This document shows positions 52,269 to 60,753 of a stretch of 64,000 nt of DNA, in pieces. Position numbers and translations under genes: made by a program. This DNA comes from Flagellimonas sp. HMM57 (GTDB lineage Bacteria > Bacteroidota > Bacteroidia > Flavobacteriales > Flavobacteriaceae): the NCBI RefSeq assembly GCF_021390175.1, contig NZ_CP090004.1:682001-746000 (forward strand). Reading direction: 5' to 3'. Below the pieces are notes generated by a model that was not told the DNA's origin, searched no databases, and saw only the letters and a program-made list of their open reading frames with translations. Every line of letters starts with the position of its first letter. The stretch's first letter is position 1.

Positions 52269-54274
52269 GAAAGTTCCAGTACTATTTTTTTTACTTTATC
52301 AATGGCAGTTCCTTGGTCTATGGACTGCTTTTTCACTTTTCCATTTCCTTTTACTTCAACCTGTAACCCCAGGTTTTCCAATAATGAAACGGCATCCATA
52401 CCGCTCATCCCTTTTACGTTGGGTATTTGTGCATGCTTTTTTTGCACCTGCGCATAATAACGTTCATAGCTTTGGTTCAATGTCTCATCATCAAAAGATT
52501 TTCCTTTCACTTCATTGATGATAGGGGAAGTGGCATAAATTTTTTGGGCCATGGATTTAAAAACAGGACCGGAAACATCGGCCCCATAATACCCAACACT
52601 CTTATCCGGTTCGTGAATTACTACAATACAGGAATATTTGGGGTTGTCCGCAGGAAAATATCCGGCAAAAGATGAGATATAGGCCAGTTTATCCGGGTCT
52701 TTTGCCACGTAATTTTTTTGTGTTGTTCCTGTTTTACCTGCCATGGAAAAACTCTTGGAATACATCCGATGCCCTGTTCCAAACTCCTTTTCTACAACAT
52801 CCTTTAATAATTGTTGCGCTTTTTTAACGGTTTCTTTGGAGCAGATGGAGGAATTGAATATCTCTTTATCGAACTTTTTTATCACTTTGCTGCCTTCCCT
52901 AACAGATTTGATCAATCTTGGCTTTACCAATTCTCCATCGTTAGCAATAGCATTATAAAATGCCAATGTCTGTATAGGTGTTAGGGAAACTTCATAACCA
53001 TGTGACATCCATCCTAAAGAAATTCCCGACCATCCCTTATCTCCAGGATATCTGATGACAGGGTCTCCTTCTCCAATTATAGGTAAATCCAGTTTTTTGT
53101 GAAGCCCCATATTCATAAGTCGGTTTACGAATTTTCCCGGTTTCTCTTTGTAGTTTTCATGGATCATTTTGGCAAATGCGGTATTTGAAGAAACCGCGAA
53201 AGCCTTGGACAACGGTATTTTACCATAACCGCCCCATTTTGTATCCCTTACAATTCTGTCATAGATTTTATACCTGCCCTTTTCCGTATCAATTACAGTA
53301 TTTGTATCTATAACTTTGTCTTCCAGTGCGGCAACCATCGACATTAATTTGAAGGTAGAGCCTGGTTCATGGGATTCCCCAACGGCGTAATTGAGCTTTT
53401 CGTAATACGTTCCACTTGACGTTCTACCCAAGTTGGAAATGGCTTTTATCTCACCTGTTTCGGTCTCCATGACCACAACACATCCGTGGTCCGCCTTGTA
53501 TTTTTCCAATTGCGCCAAAAGTTCATGATGGGCAATATCCTGAATGTTGATATCAATGGTTGAGACCACGTCCAATCCATCTTGCGGCTCAACAATATTG
53601 TCAAGACCTACAGGCTTCCATTGTCCTTTTGCTATTTTTTGCTTTAAACGTTTTCCTTCTTTTCCCCGCAGATATCGCTCACCAAAAGCACCGTCCAGAC
53701 CCACCCTGGTGTAATAACCGTTTTCATCTACTTTTTCATATCCAATACTTCTAGCTGCCATTTTCCCTAAAGGATATTCACGCACTACACGATGCGTTTC
53801 AATAAAACCGCCTTTATAAGGACCTAACGAAAACAATGGAAACTGTTTTATGCGTACGTAATCCAAATAATCCACGTTACGGGCAACTAACTTATACCTA
53901 TTGTTGTTCGCTCTTGCTTTTCTAAAAAGTTGTCTATAATAAGAGGATGGCCTGTCAAAAAGTTTACCTAGAGAATCTGAAAGTGCCGCAACATTATTCT
54001 GAAAGTTTTCTTCGGAAACCGTCTTGGCATCAAAGCGTATTTCATACTTTGGAACAGAAGCGGCGAGCAAACTCCCGTCATCAGAATATAGATTTCCCCT
54101 ATTGGGCTCTATGGTGAACATTTTTTCTGTTTTGTTCAGGGCAAGCTCTTTATAATCTTCTCCCTTGATCATTTGAATGTCCACAAGCTTCACAATAACA
54201 CAAATAGAGAAAACAACAAGACACCCCGTCACGAGGTATAGTCTGTTCATTATGTTTTTCTCCGTTATTGCCAT
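52265..54274 (-). CDS. ftsI: FtsI (PBP3-type transpeptidase) with PASTA domain
   Basis: 669 aa. One N-terminal membrane helix (about 12-30), PBP dimerisation domain (PNRGNLYSDDGSLLAASVPKYEIRFD), transpeptidase domain with GSTFKLMS (STFK), SSNTAF (SxN) and AGKTGTTQKNY (KTG), and a C-terminal PASTA domain (about 610-669, PNVKGMSGMDAVSLLENLGLQVEV). Cross-links septal peptidoglycan. Its ATG shares a base with the stop of the ftsL-like gene. Confidence 0.97.
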   Translation of the reverse strand: MAITEKNIMNRLYLVTGCLVVFSICVIVKLVDIQMIKGEDYKELALNKTEKMFTIEPNRGNLYSDDGSLLAASVPKYEIRFDAKTVSEENFQNNVAALSDSLGKLFDRPSSYYRQLFRKARANNNRYKLVARNVDYLDYVRIKQFPLFSLGPYKGGFIETHRVVREYPLGKMAARSIGYEKVDENGYYTRVGLDGAFGERYLRGKEGKRLKQKIAKGQWKPVGLDNIVEPQDGLDVVSTIDINIQDIAHHELLAQLEKYKADHGCVVVMETETGEIKAISNLGRTSSGTYYEKLNYAVGESHEPGSTFKLMSMVAALEDKVIDTNTVIDTEKGRYKIYDRIVRDTKWGGYGKIPLSKAFAVSSNTAFAKMIHENYKEKPGKFVNRLMNMGLHKKLDLPIIGEGDPVIRYPGDKGWSGISLGWMSHGYEVSLTPIQTLAFYNAIANDGELVKPRLIKSVREGSKVIKKFDKEIFNSSICSKETVKKAQQLLKDVVEKEFGTGHRMYSKSFSMAGKTGTTQKNYVAKDPDKLAYISSFAGYFPADNPKYSCIVVIHEPDKSVGYYGADVSGPVFKSMAQKIYATSPIINEVKGKSFDDETLNQSYERYYAQVQKKHAQIPNVKGMSGMDAVSLLENLGLQVEVKGNGKVKKQSIDQGTAIDKVKKIVLELS

Positions 54275-54591
54275 TACTCTTCTGATTTCACCTTTATTTT
54301 TTGAGGGGGATTTTTTGAGGGCACAATTCCCTCATTGGCCACTATCTCTCTTAATGAGGATTCTAATTTTAATTGTTGTACAGTTGACCTGTGTTCAAAA
54401 AATTCACTCTTGAGTTTTCTGACCTCTTCGCTCAACGCTGCAATCTCATGCACTTTTTTATCGGCTCTGTGGCTACTGGAAATCATCATTGCAGCTAGAA
54501 AAGAAGCGAAAAACAAAAACATCCAATTCTTGGGAGCATCACCGCTCACTAAGAACTTTCCTTTCAATATGTCCAACAATCCTTTTTTCAT
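54274..54591 (-). CDS. ftsL: FtsL-like division protein
   Basis: 105 aa. A short cytoplasmic N-terminus, one membrane helix at about 23-40 (WMFLFFASFLAAMMIS) and a periplasmic coiled coil (VHEIAALSEEVRKLKSEFFEHRSTVQQLKLESSLREIV). Size, topology and position between rsmH and ftsI match FtsL; sequence similarity to proteobacterial FtsL is low, so the name rests largely on context. Confidence 0.82.
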   Translation of the reverse strand: MKKGLLDILKGKFLVSGDAPKNWMFLFFASFLAAMMISSSHRADKKVHEIAALSEEVRKLKSEFFEHRSTVQQLKLESSLREIVANEGIVPSKNPPQKIKVKSEE

Positions 54592-54612
54592 TCCTTTGTT
54601 CTTTTCAATAAT

Positions 54613-55518
54613 CTATATCCGCTCCGCAATACGGAGTTTTGCACTTCTCGCCCTATTATTTTTGGCTACCTCATCTGCCGATGGAACAATTAACCCTGCT
54701 ACTTTCTTTAGCGGCACATCAATATTTCCGTAAAAATCTTTCTCTGCCTCACCTTCAAACTTTCCAGCTCTTATGAATCGCTTCACCAATCTATCTTCCA
54801 AGGAATGGTAACTGATCAAACTCAATCTTCCACCTTTATCCAAAACTTCTGGTGTTTGTAACAAAAATGCTTTCAGTACTTCTATTTCTTGATTTACCTC
54901 AATCCTGATAGCCTGATATATTTGGGCTAAAATTTTGTTTTCTTTCATCTTTGGCAAAAAACGCCGCAATACCACTTTCAATTCATCGGTGGTCTTTATG
55001 GGGGTTTCTAGCCTAGTGTCAATAATCGTCTTTGCCATGGCATTTGCATTCCGCAATTCACCATATTGAAACAAAACTGATGCTAAATTTTCTTGGGAGT
55101 ATGTATTCACCACTTTAAACGCGGACAACTCATTGGTTCGGTTCATTCGCATATCCAAATCCGCATTGAAACGGATAGAGAAACCACGTTCTGCTTCATC
55201 AAACTGGTGGGAAGAAACTCCAAAATCTGCCAAGATTCCATCAACTTTCCGAATGCCATAGAACTTTAAAAATTGTTTGAGAAACTGAAAATTCTGATGA
55301 ATCAATTGAAACCTTTCATCTTCAATTGTGTTGGCCAACGCATCTTCATCTTGGTCAAATGCGAACAGCTTACCATCTTTTCCCAGTCTTTTCAATATCT
55401 CTTTGGAGTGCCCTCCACCGCCAAAGGTGACATCTACATAAACTCCATTTTCTTTTATGTTCAATCCGTCTACCGACTCTTTGAGCAATACCGGATTGTG
55501 ATATGAGCTAGTCATCAT
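54613..55518 (-). CDS. rsmH: RsmH (MraW), 16S rRNA C1402 N4-methyltransferase
   Basis: About 302 aa from the ATG at 55518 (ATGATG; the second at 55515 is equally possible). It overlaps the mraZ stop by 11 nt; the frame also opens from 55560 but that would lie deep in mraZ. Motifs: YHNPVLLKESVDGL, VDVTFGGGGHSKEIL (SAM site), LFAFDQDEDAL, DGILADFGVSSHQFDEAERGFS, ADLDMRMNR, ALRIEVN-like AIRIEVNQEIE and LISYHSLEDRLVKRF. Confidence 0.96.
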   Translation of the reverse strand: MMTSSYHNPVLLKESVDGLNIKENGVYVDVTFGGGGHSKEILKRLGKDGKLFAFDQDEDALANTIEDERFQLIHQNFQFLKQFLKFYGIRKVDGILADFGVSSHQFDEAERGFSIRFNADLDMRMNRTNELSAFKVVNTYSQENLASVLFQYGELRNANAMAKTIIDTRLETPIKTTDELKVVLRRFLPKMKENKILAQIYQAIRIEVNQEIEVLKAFLLQTPEVLDKGGRLSLISYHSLEDRLVKRFIRAGKFEGEAEKDFYGNIDVPLKKVAGLIVPSADEVAKNNRARSAKLRIAERI

Positions 55519-55963
55519 CAGCAAAAATCTCTTCTGCCAAATCCGCATAGTCTTTTTCACTATCCGCCAAGACAGCCTCGTACTTGTCCTTGTTCCAAAT
55601 TTCTATTTTATCAAAAACAGCATTTAGCACTACTTCTTTCCCAATCTCTGCATATTCCACAAGGTTTTTCGGTATCTGCAACCTCCCCGTATCACTATCT
55701 ATACTTACTTCTTTCATCCCTGCAACAAAGTTTCTCACAAAGGCATCGTACTTTCTATTGATCTTACTTTTCTTAAGCACTTTTTGCATTAAAACATCAA
55801 ACTCATTTTTTGGATAGAGTTCTAAGCACTGCTGAAAAACAGACCGCTTGATTACAAAACCTTCGTTCATTACGGGCAACAGCTGATTTTTCAAAGAGAT
55901 GGGCAATATCACCCTTCCTTTGGCATCAGCTTTACAGTCATGTTGTCCTATAATATGTGTCAC
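55508..55963 (-). CDS. mraZ: MraZ, transcriptional regulator of the dcw cluster
   Basis: 151 aa. Two AbrB-like SpoVT domains: HDCKADAKGRVILPISLKNQLLP and VSIDSDTGRLQIPKNLVEYAEIGKEVVLNAVFDKIEIWNKDKYE. MraZ is a DNA-binding regulator that, in other bacteria, represses its own operon through GTGG/TGGG repeats; such repeats lie upstream here. First gene of the cluster. Confidence 0.96.
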   Translation of the reverse strand: MTHIIGQHDCKADAKGRVILPISLKNQLLPVMNEGFVIKRSVFQQCLELYPKNEFDVLMQKVLKKSKINRKYDAFVRNFVAGMKEVSIDSDTGRLQIPKNLVEYAEIGKEVVLNAVFDKIEIWNKDKYEAVLADSEKDYADLAEEIFADDD

Positions 55964-55992
55964 TAGAAATCAATTGGTTAGTAACTATAACT

Positions 55993-56000
55993 CAAATATA
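55993..56000 (-). promoter_or_regulatory. -7 element of the dcw promoter
   Basis: TATATTTG on the minus strand, an exact TAnnTTTG, about 30 bp upstream of the mraZ ATG. Confidence 0.6.
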
Positions 56001-56012
56001 TAGATTTTATTT

Positions 56013-56057
56013 CCACATTTCTCCACTTAAAAACACATTTGTTGATAAATTCTCCAC
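56013..56057 (-). promoter_or_regulatory. MraZ-box-like GTGG repeats upstream of mraZ
   Basis: On the minus strand GTGG occurs at 56057-56054, 56026-56023 and 56016-56013, in contexts AAAGTGGAGAA, TAAGTGGAGAA and AATGTGGAAAT. The last two are 10 bp apart, the first is 31 bp from the second. MraZ boxes in other bacteria are GTGG- or TGGG-type repeats at about 10-bp period. The repeats cover the region just upstream of the -7 element, which suits autorepression. Confidence 0.6.
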
Positions 56058-56230
56058 TTTTGACTTGAAAAGTAAGTTTTTACCTTAAAAAATAGCCCAA
56101 CTGCTCTTTTGGGTAGCGCAGCCAACTTTTGCAGACTTCATAAAATCCTGATTTTTTGACGAAACAAACCTAAAATCCGTGTGGTATGAATTGCCTATAT
56201 TTGCCCCTCTTAGTACCAACTAACATTTAG

Positions 56231-56995
56231 ATGGAAGAGCAAATAATTAAAGAGGGCAAATACCGATATATTGAAATAGGTGAAGGCACGCCCATGATAA
56301 TATTACATGGTCTTATGGGGGGGTTGAGCAATTTCCAAGGCGTCTCTGAATACTTTCCATCCAAAGGGTACAAAGTCTTAATACCCGAGCTTCCGATTTA
56401 CGATATGCCCATGCTAAAGACTACGGTAAAGAATTTTGCGAAATTTCTTGAGGGCTTTATTGAGTTTAAAGGATTGAAAGATGTAATTCTTCTCGGAAAT
56501 TCTTTGGGCGGTCATATTGGCCTTTTACATACCAAAATGTTCCCAAATATGGTGAAGGCTTTGGTAATTACCGGAAGTTCAGGTCTTTATGAAAGTGCTA
56601 TGGGTGATGGATATCCCAGAAGAGGCGATTATGAATTCATTAAAAAGAAAGCGCAGGACGTTTTCTATGACCCAGCTGTGGCAACAAAAGAGATTGTGGA
56701 CGAAGTGTACGCTACCGTAAACGATCGTATGAAACTGGTGAAGACCCTTGCCATAGCCAAGAGCGCCATTAGACATAACATGTCCAAAGATTTACCCAAA
56801 ATGCATACACCAGTATGTATAATCTGGGGCGAGAATGATACCGTAACCCCACCAGATGTAGCTAAAGAATTCCACGAATTATTACCAGATTCTGATTTAT
56901 TCTGGATGAAAAAATGCGGTCATGCCCCTATGATGGAACATCCAGAGGATTTTAATAAAATTCTGGAAGCCTGGCTTGAGAAAAGGGAATTCTGA
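56231..56995 (+). CDS. Alpha/beta hydrolase
   Basis: 254 aa, no signal peptide. Alpha/beta-hydrolase fold with MIILHGLMGGLSNFQGV (oxyanion loop), ILLGNSLGGHIGLL (nucleophile Ser in GNSLGG), PVCIIWGENDTVTPPDV (acid Asp) and KKCGHAPMMEHPEDF (His). Substrate unknown. Divergent from mraZ and followed by engB; this arrangement next to the dcw cluster is common in Flavobacteriia, which suggests a housekeeping role. Confidence 0.92.
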   Translation: MEEQIIKEGKYRYIEIGEGTPMIILHGLMGGLSNFQGVSEYFPSKGYKVLIPELPIYDMPMLKTTVKNFAKFLEGFIEFKGLKDVILLGNSLGGHIGLLHTKMFPNMVKALVITGSSGLYESAMGDGYPRRGDYEFIKKKAQDVFYDPAVATKEIVDEVYATVNDRMKLVKTLAIAKSAIRHNMSKDLPKMHTPVCIIWGENDTVTPPDVAKEFHELLPDSDLFWMKKCGHAPMMEHPEDFNKILEAWLEKREF

Positions 56996-56998
56996 TTG

Positions 56999-57229
56999 TA
57001 GATACGAGATATTAGATTTGAGATTTCAGTTCTCAAAAATTTCCCCTAAGCCATATAGATTACCAATAGTTGACCATTATTTAATTTAAAATCTTGAAAT
57101 CCCGAGTTGACGCTTACCATATTTTAGTCGTCACTTTTTTACTTAAACCTGATATTTTTGTAGTGAAGTCTTTTGATATTAATCACAACTAGCAAAAACT
57201 CTAACATCTCAAATCTAACTTCTAAGCTC
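56999..57229. repeat. Inverted AGATTTGAGAT repeats flanking a gene-free gap
   Basis: The gap between the hydrolase and engB is bounded by inverted copies of TTAGATTTGAGAT (57012-57024 and, inverted, 57206-57218) with further loosely matching AGAT/GAGA sequence outside the core. The 180 bp between hold no gene I can support. This could be a small non-autonomous element or a pair of dispersed intergenic repeats. Confidence 0.45.
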
Positions 57230-57237
57230 TTGTAACA

Positions 57238-57855
57238 ATGAAAATATCTTCCGCCGAATTTGTAATGAGCAATTCCAATGTTGCAAAATGCCCAAATGAG
57301 CCATTGCCAGAATATGCCTTTATAGGCCGTTCCAATGTTGGAAAATCTTCTTTGATCAACATGTTAATGGAGCGTAAAAGTTTAGCAAAAACCTCTGGAA
57401 GACCTGGAAAGACACAACTCATAAATCACTTTAAAATAAATGGCAATTGGTTTTTGGTGGATTTACCGGGGTACGGGTATGCACGAGTGTCTAAAAAAGA
57501 CAAAAAGGTTTTCCAGAAATACATCACCGAATATTTTGAAAAACGAAAACAGTTGGTTTGTGGTTTTGTATTGGTTGATATTAGACATGATCCCCAACCT
57601 GTAGACTTAGAATTTATGGAGTGGTTGGGCACACACCAAATTCCTTTTGCTATAATTTTTACTAAAGCAGATAAATTGAAGCCCAATACAATCGAAAAAC
57701 AGACCAAGACCTACCTTCAAAAGTTATTGGACGGTCTTTGGGAAGAGGCCCCATCATATTTTGTAACATCTTCCACAAATCGCACAGGTAGAGAGGAATT
57801 GTTGGAGTATATAGACGACATCAATCAGCAATTTTTTAAAGCAACTTCAAAATAA
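57238..57855 (+). CDS. engB: Ribosome biogenesis GTP-binding protein EngB (YsxC/YihA)
   Basis: 205 aa. GTPase motifs G1 GRSNVGKSSLIN, G2 region TSGRPGKTQLINHF, G3 VDLPGYGYARVS, G4 TKADKL and G5 TSSTNRTG. The short single-domain layout is that of EngB, needed for assembly of the 50S subunit and hence division. Cytoplasmic. Confidence 0.97.
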   Translation: MKISSAEFVMSNSNVAKCPNEPLPEYAFIGRSNVGKSSLINMLMERKSLAKTSGRPGKTQLINHFKINGNWFLVDLPGYGYARVSKKDKKVFQKYITEYFEKRKQLVCGFVLVDIRHDPQPVDLEFMEWLGTHQIPFAIIFTKADKLKPNTIEKQTKTYLQKLLDGLWEEAPSYFVTSSTNRTGREELLEYIDDINQQFFKATSK

Positions 57856-57881
57856 TTGTCCGCAATTAAAATTAGAAAAAA

Positions 57882-58259
57882 TCAGGAATTTCGCTCTTTT
57901 AAAATTCGAATAAGGCCGTGAGCAGTTTTTAAGGTATTGAGTTCTTCTGCGGAAATTAGCACTTCAAGTCCATTTTGACCTTCAATCAAGACAATGGGAA
58001 AGGTAAATTTATACCCAAATTTAGAGGCGTACTTTTTAGTGAACTCATCTTTGTGCAAAAACACCATATTTTGCTGACTGTTCTGTCTAAATTTCTTCCA
58101 TGTTCGGTTTTCCGAGACAACCCCATAGGTAATATCACATAATTTACAATCGTAGGTAGAGGGTTTAAAGACTTTGTGCATACTGTCCAAGATAGCATTG
58201 CGTGCCCCAGAATCAGAATTATAGATAAAAATGATTGTCGACGAAGATTTCTTTTTCAT
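57882..58259 (-). CDS. Conserved hypothetical protein with CxxC motif
   Basis: 125 aa from the ATG at 58259; an ATG at 58289 is an alternative. No signal peptide or membrane segment. Visible features are IIFIYNSDSGARNAILDSMHKVF, STYDCKLCDITYG (CxxC), ENRTWKKFRQ and a C-terminal part with FPIVLIEGQNGLEVLISAEELN. I recognise no enzyme family. The CxxC pair could bind metal or act in redox, but nothing else in the sequence supports a function. Confidence 0.7.
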   Translation of the reverse strand: MKKKSSSTIIFIYNSDSGARNAILDSMHKVFKPSTYDCKLCDITYGVVSENRTWKKFRQNSQQNMVFLHKDEFTKKYASKFGYKFTFPIVLIEGQNGLEVLISAEELNTLKTAHGLIRILKERNS

Positions 58260-58333
58260 AGTGTCACAAAAATACTTTTGTTTTGTCATTATTCAATAAA
58301 ATAGCTTTTGCAAACAACTAAATGATACTATAG

Positions 58334-59809
58334 ATGAAGCCAATATCTTTATATATATCTATTCTTATTTTGCTGAATTGTTACGGCTCTGGCTTTGGGC
58401 AGTCCAAAGAAACCGTCCAATTTTCCAAGGAACTAAAAGAACTGCAAACGTACTTTCATATTCCCGGAATTGCTGTACTGGTAGAAAAAGATGGTGAAAC
58501 CGTATATGAAGATTATCTTGGTTATGCCAATATTGAGAATAAAACCAAGGTAGATTCCACGACACTTTTCCCCATCGCCTCGTTGACCAAGATTTTTTCG
58601 GGAGTTCTGGTCTTTAAACTTGTTGAAGAGGGTAGATTATCTTTAAACGACCCTGTCAATAATTATCTCAACAAGAGATCATTCAACGACTCAATTCAGA
58701 TAAAACATATCCTATCCCATACATCCCAAGGGAAAATAGGGAAGAACTTTTACTATAGTTATCGTTTTGGGGCACTCACCCCTGTTATCGAAAAAGCATC
58801 GGGCCAATCCTTCCAAGAATTTATGAGTTCCCAGATTTTCAACCCACTTGGTCTCAAAAACACTTCTCTTTTAAAGGATTCTCTTCAAATTGCACAGCAC
58901 AAACTGGAAATTGCAACTCCTTATATTTTTGATGGCAATATTAAGCCGGGCTTTATTGATTTCGGTTATTCAACTTCAGCAGGAATTGTTTCCAATCTGA
59001 AGGATTTATTGATTTTCAGTAACGCTTTGGACAATAATCTTCTGATTTCTGAAGCTTCGAAGAAAACCATGTTCTCGACTCCTAATAAGCATCTACCCTA
59101 TGGACACGGTATATTCAGTCAAGAGTTTGATGGAAGAAAAATACTTTGGGGCTACGGTCAGTATGATTGCTATTCCAGTTTACTTTTAAAAATTCCCGAG
59201 GAAAATCTGACCTTGATCTTACTTGCAAACAATAACTTAATAAGCGACCCTGCTCGATTGATATATGGGGACATAGGCACCTCATTATTTGCTTTGTCGT
59301 TTTTAAAGAACTATAGTTATGGACTAACACAAATACCATTATTGGAAGAGACCGAAACTCTTTATAAGAGTGATTTTATAGACTCTTTCTTTATACGGAA
59401 AAAATTTATGGCACAAGCGCTGTCCGAATCGTTCCTGTCTCGTTTTGATACTGTGCACATAAACAGTAGCGCACGCTTTTTGGAAAAAGTTTTTGAAAAA
59501 TTTCCAGATTATCTACAGTATTCCGATTTGAATCTTCTCCATAACCTAAGCTTCCTTAAGGATGTATCATTCTATAAGGAAATGGGAGATTTTACCATGT
59601 TCGATGATAAAATAATTGCAATTTCGAACAAGCTATTGACACAAGATAAAAATAACCCGTATGCCAATATGTACTTAGCTACCTTTTATGATAGAAAAGG
59701 AAATATATCAAAAGCCAGATATCATTTTGAAGCCATTGCCAATGCAAAAAACTTTTCTCCATTTTGGTACACGGCCGAAGCCAATACATGGTTGAAAGAA
59801 CACAAATGA
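58334..59809 (+). CDS. Serine hydrolase, class C beta-lactamase fold
   Basis: 491 aa with a signal peptide (LYISILILLNCYGSGFGQ). Catalytic SxxK is in FPIASLTKIFSG (Ser83, Lys86), followed by LSLNDPVNNYL and ILSHTSQGKIG. The second motif, normally YxN, reads YSY (141-143), and no clear KTG box is visible (GRKILWGYGQY at the expected place). The C-terminal 150 residues look like helical TPR-type repeats (NPYANMYLATFYDRKGNISKARYHFEAI). Probably an exported esterase or peptidase rather than a true beta-lactamase. Confidence 0.85.
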   Translation: MKPISLYISILILLNCYGSGFGQSKETVQFSKELKELQTYFHIPGIAVLVEKDGETVYEDYLGYANIENKTKVDSTTLFPIASLTKIFSGVLVFKLVEEGRLSLNDPVNNYLNKRSFNDSIQIKHILSHTSQGKIGKNFYYSYRFGALTPVIEKASGQSFQEFMSSQIFNPLGLKNTSLLKDSLQIAQHKLEIATPYIFDGNIKPGFIDFGYSTSAGIVSNLKDLLIFSNALDNNLLISEASKKTMFSTPNKHLPYGHGIFSQEFDGRKILWGYGQYDCYSSLLLKIPEENLTLILLANNNLISDPARLIYGDIGTSLFALSFLKNYSYGLTQIPLLEETETLYKSDFIDSFFIRKKFMAQALSESFLSRFDTVHINSSARFLEKVFEKFPDYLQYSDLNLLHNLSFLKDVSFYKEMGDFTMFDDKIIAISNKLLTQDKNNPYANMYLATFYDRKGNISKARYHFEAIANAKNFSPFWYTAEANTWLKEHK

Positions 59810-59916
59810 TATTGATGGACTTCAACAACTAAACTCAGCCGTACTATTAAAAACTACATCGTCTTATTCATTAATAGCCTTAGTTTGTATATTACGCTCG
59901 ATAAAGAGAATAAGAA

Positions 59917-60414
59917 ATGACCAACGAAACCGGACAATTCACACCAAGAGGCTTCATTAAAACACTAACCATTTTGCATTTGGCATTAATAGCAGGGCCA
60001 ATTGCATTTGCATGCTTTGCTTACTTTCAAATACAAGATGTAGTAATTGATTTCACCAATACGGATGATTCTTTTCTTCTGATTATTCCCATTTTCGCAA
60101 TAGGCGCAATTTCCATGGGAAACCTTGTTTATAAAAAACTTACTGCAGAAATTTCAAAAATAGCTGGACTTAAACAAAAACTAATGCGTTTTCAGACAGC
60201 ATCGCTAATCAAGTTTGCATCAATAGAAGCACCCGCGCTTTTTTCGGTTGTTGTCTTCTATATGACGGGAAACATGGCTTTCTTATTGATAGCTGTTGTT
60301 TTAATCTTCTATTTTTTTACGCTAAGACCTACCAAAGTCAAAATTGAAAATTCATTAGCATTAAGGGGCGAGGAAAAAAGTCAATTCAATAAACTCGACC
60401 ATCCCATTTCTTAG
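59917..60414 (+). CDS. Small four-helix membrane protein of unknown function
   Basis: 165 aa with four hydrophobic segments (about 15-35, 48-68, 95-115, 119-138) and a charged C-terminus. No family recognised. It stands alone between the serine hydrolase and the convergent gldC. Confidence 0.8.
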   Translation: MTNETGQFTPRGFIKTLTILHLALIAGPIAFACFAYFQIQDVVIDFTNTDDSFLLIIPIFAIGAISMGNLVYKKLTAEISKIAGLKQKLMRFQTASLIKFASIEAPALFSVVVFYMTGNMAFLLIAVVLIFYFFTLRPTKVKIENSLALRGEEKSQFNKLDHPIS

Positions 60415-60420
60415 AGAACT

Positions 60421-60753
60421 TTATTTCAACTCTAGCTTTTCAGCAAAATAATCACAAAAATCTTTCATTGTTGCGGTCATCTTTTCATCTTGGGTAGCCT
60501 TCATGAAAGTATCGGCCATGGTAACCAAAGTTTGGTGGAAAAAGATTTTCATTTCATCGACCGGCATATCTTTGGTCCACAAATCTATCTTAAGGGATTC
60601 CTTGTTTTTACTGTCCCATACCGATAGCATCATTGCCTTTGCTTCTTCATTTTCTATCCCCCCGTCTTGGGCAGACCAGTTCAATTCTTCCGGTACTCTG
60701 TTTTCGTCAAGTCCTACAACTAATTTAATTTCTGATGTATGTTCTACTGCCAT
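60421..60753 (-). CDS. gldC: Gliding motility protein GldC
   Basis: 110 aa, soluble. The sequence (SEIKLVVGLDENRVPEELNWSAQDGG, IDLWTKDMPVDEMKIFFHQTL, MKDFCDYFAEKL) is that of GldC, a Flavobacteriia-specific protein encoded with gldB. It assists gliding in F. johnsoniae; the biochemical role is unknown. It follows gldB without a gap. Confidence 0.93.
   Translation of the reverse strand: MAVEHTSEIKLVVGLDENRVPEELNWSAQDGGIENEEAKAMMLSVWDSKNKESLKIDLWTKDMPVDEMKIFFHQTLVTMADTFMKATQDEKMTATMKDFCDYFAEKLELK

Noticed and set aside
52265..52450. PASTA domain on FtsI as a sign of special regulation
   Set aside because: A C-terminal PASTA domain is common in FtsI-type proteins of Bacteroidota and not notable here.
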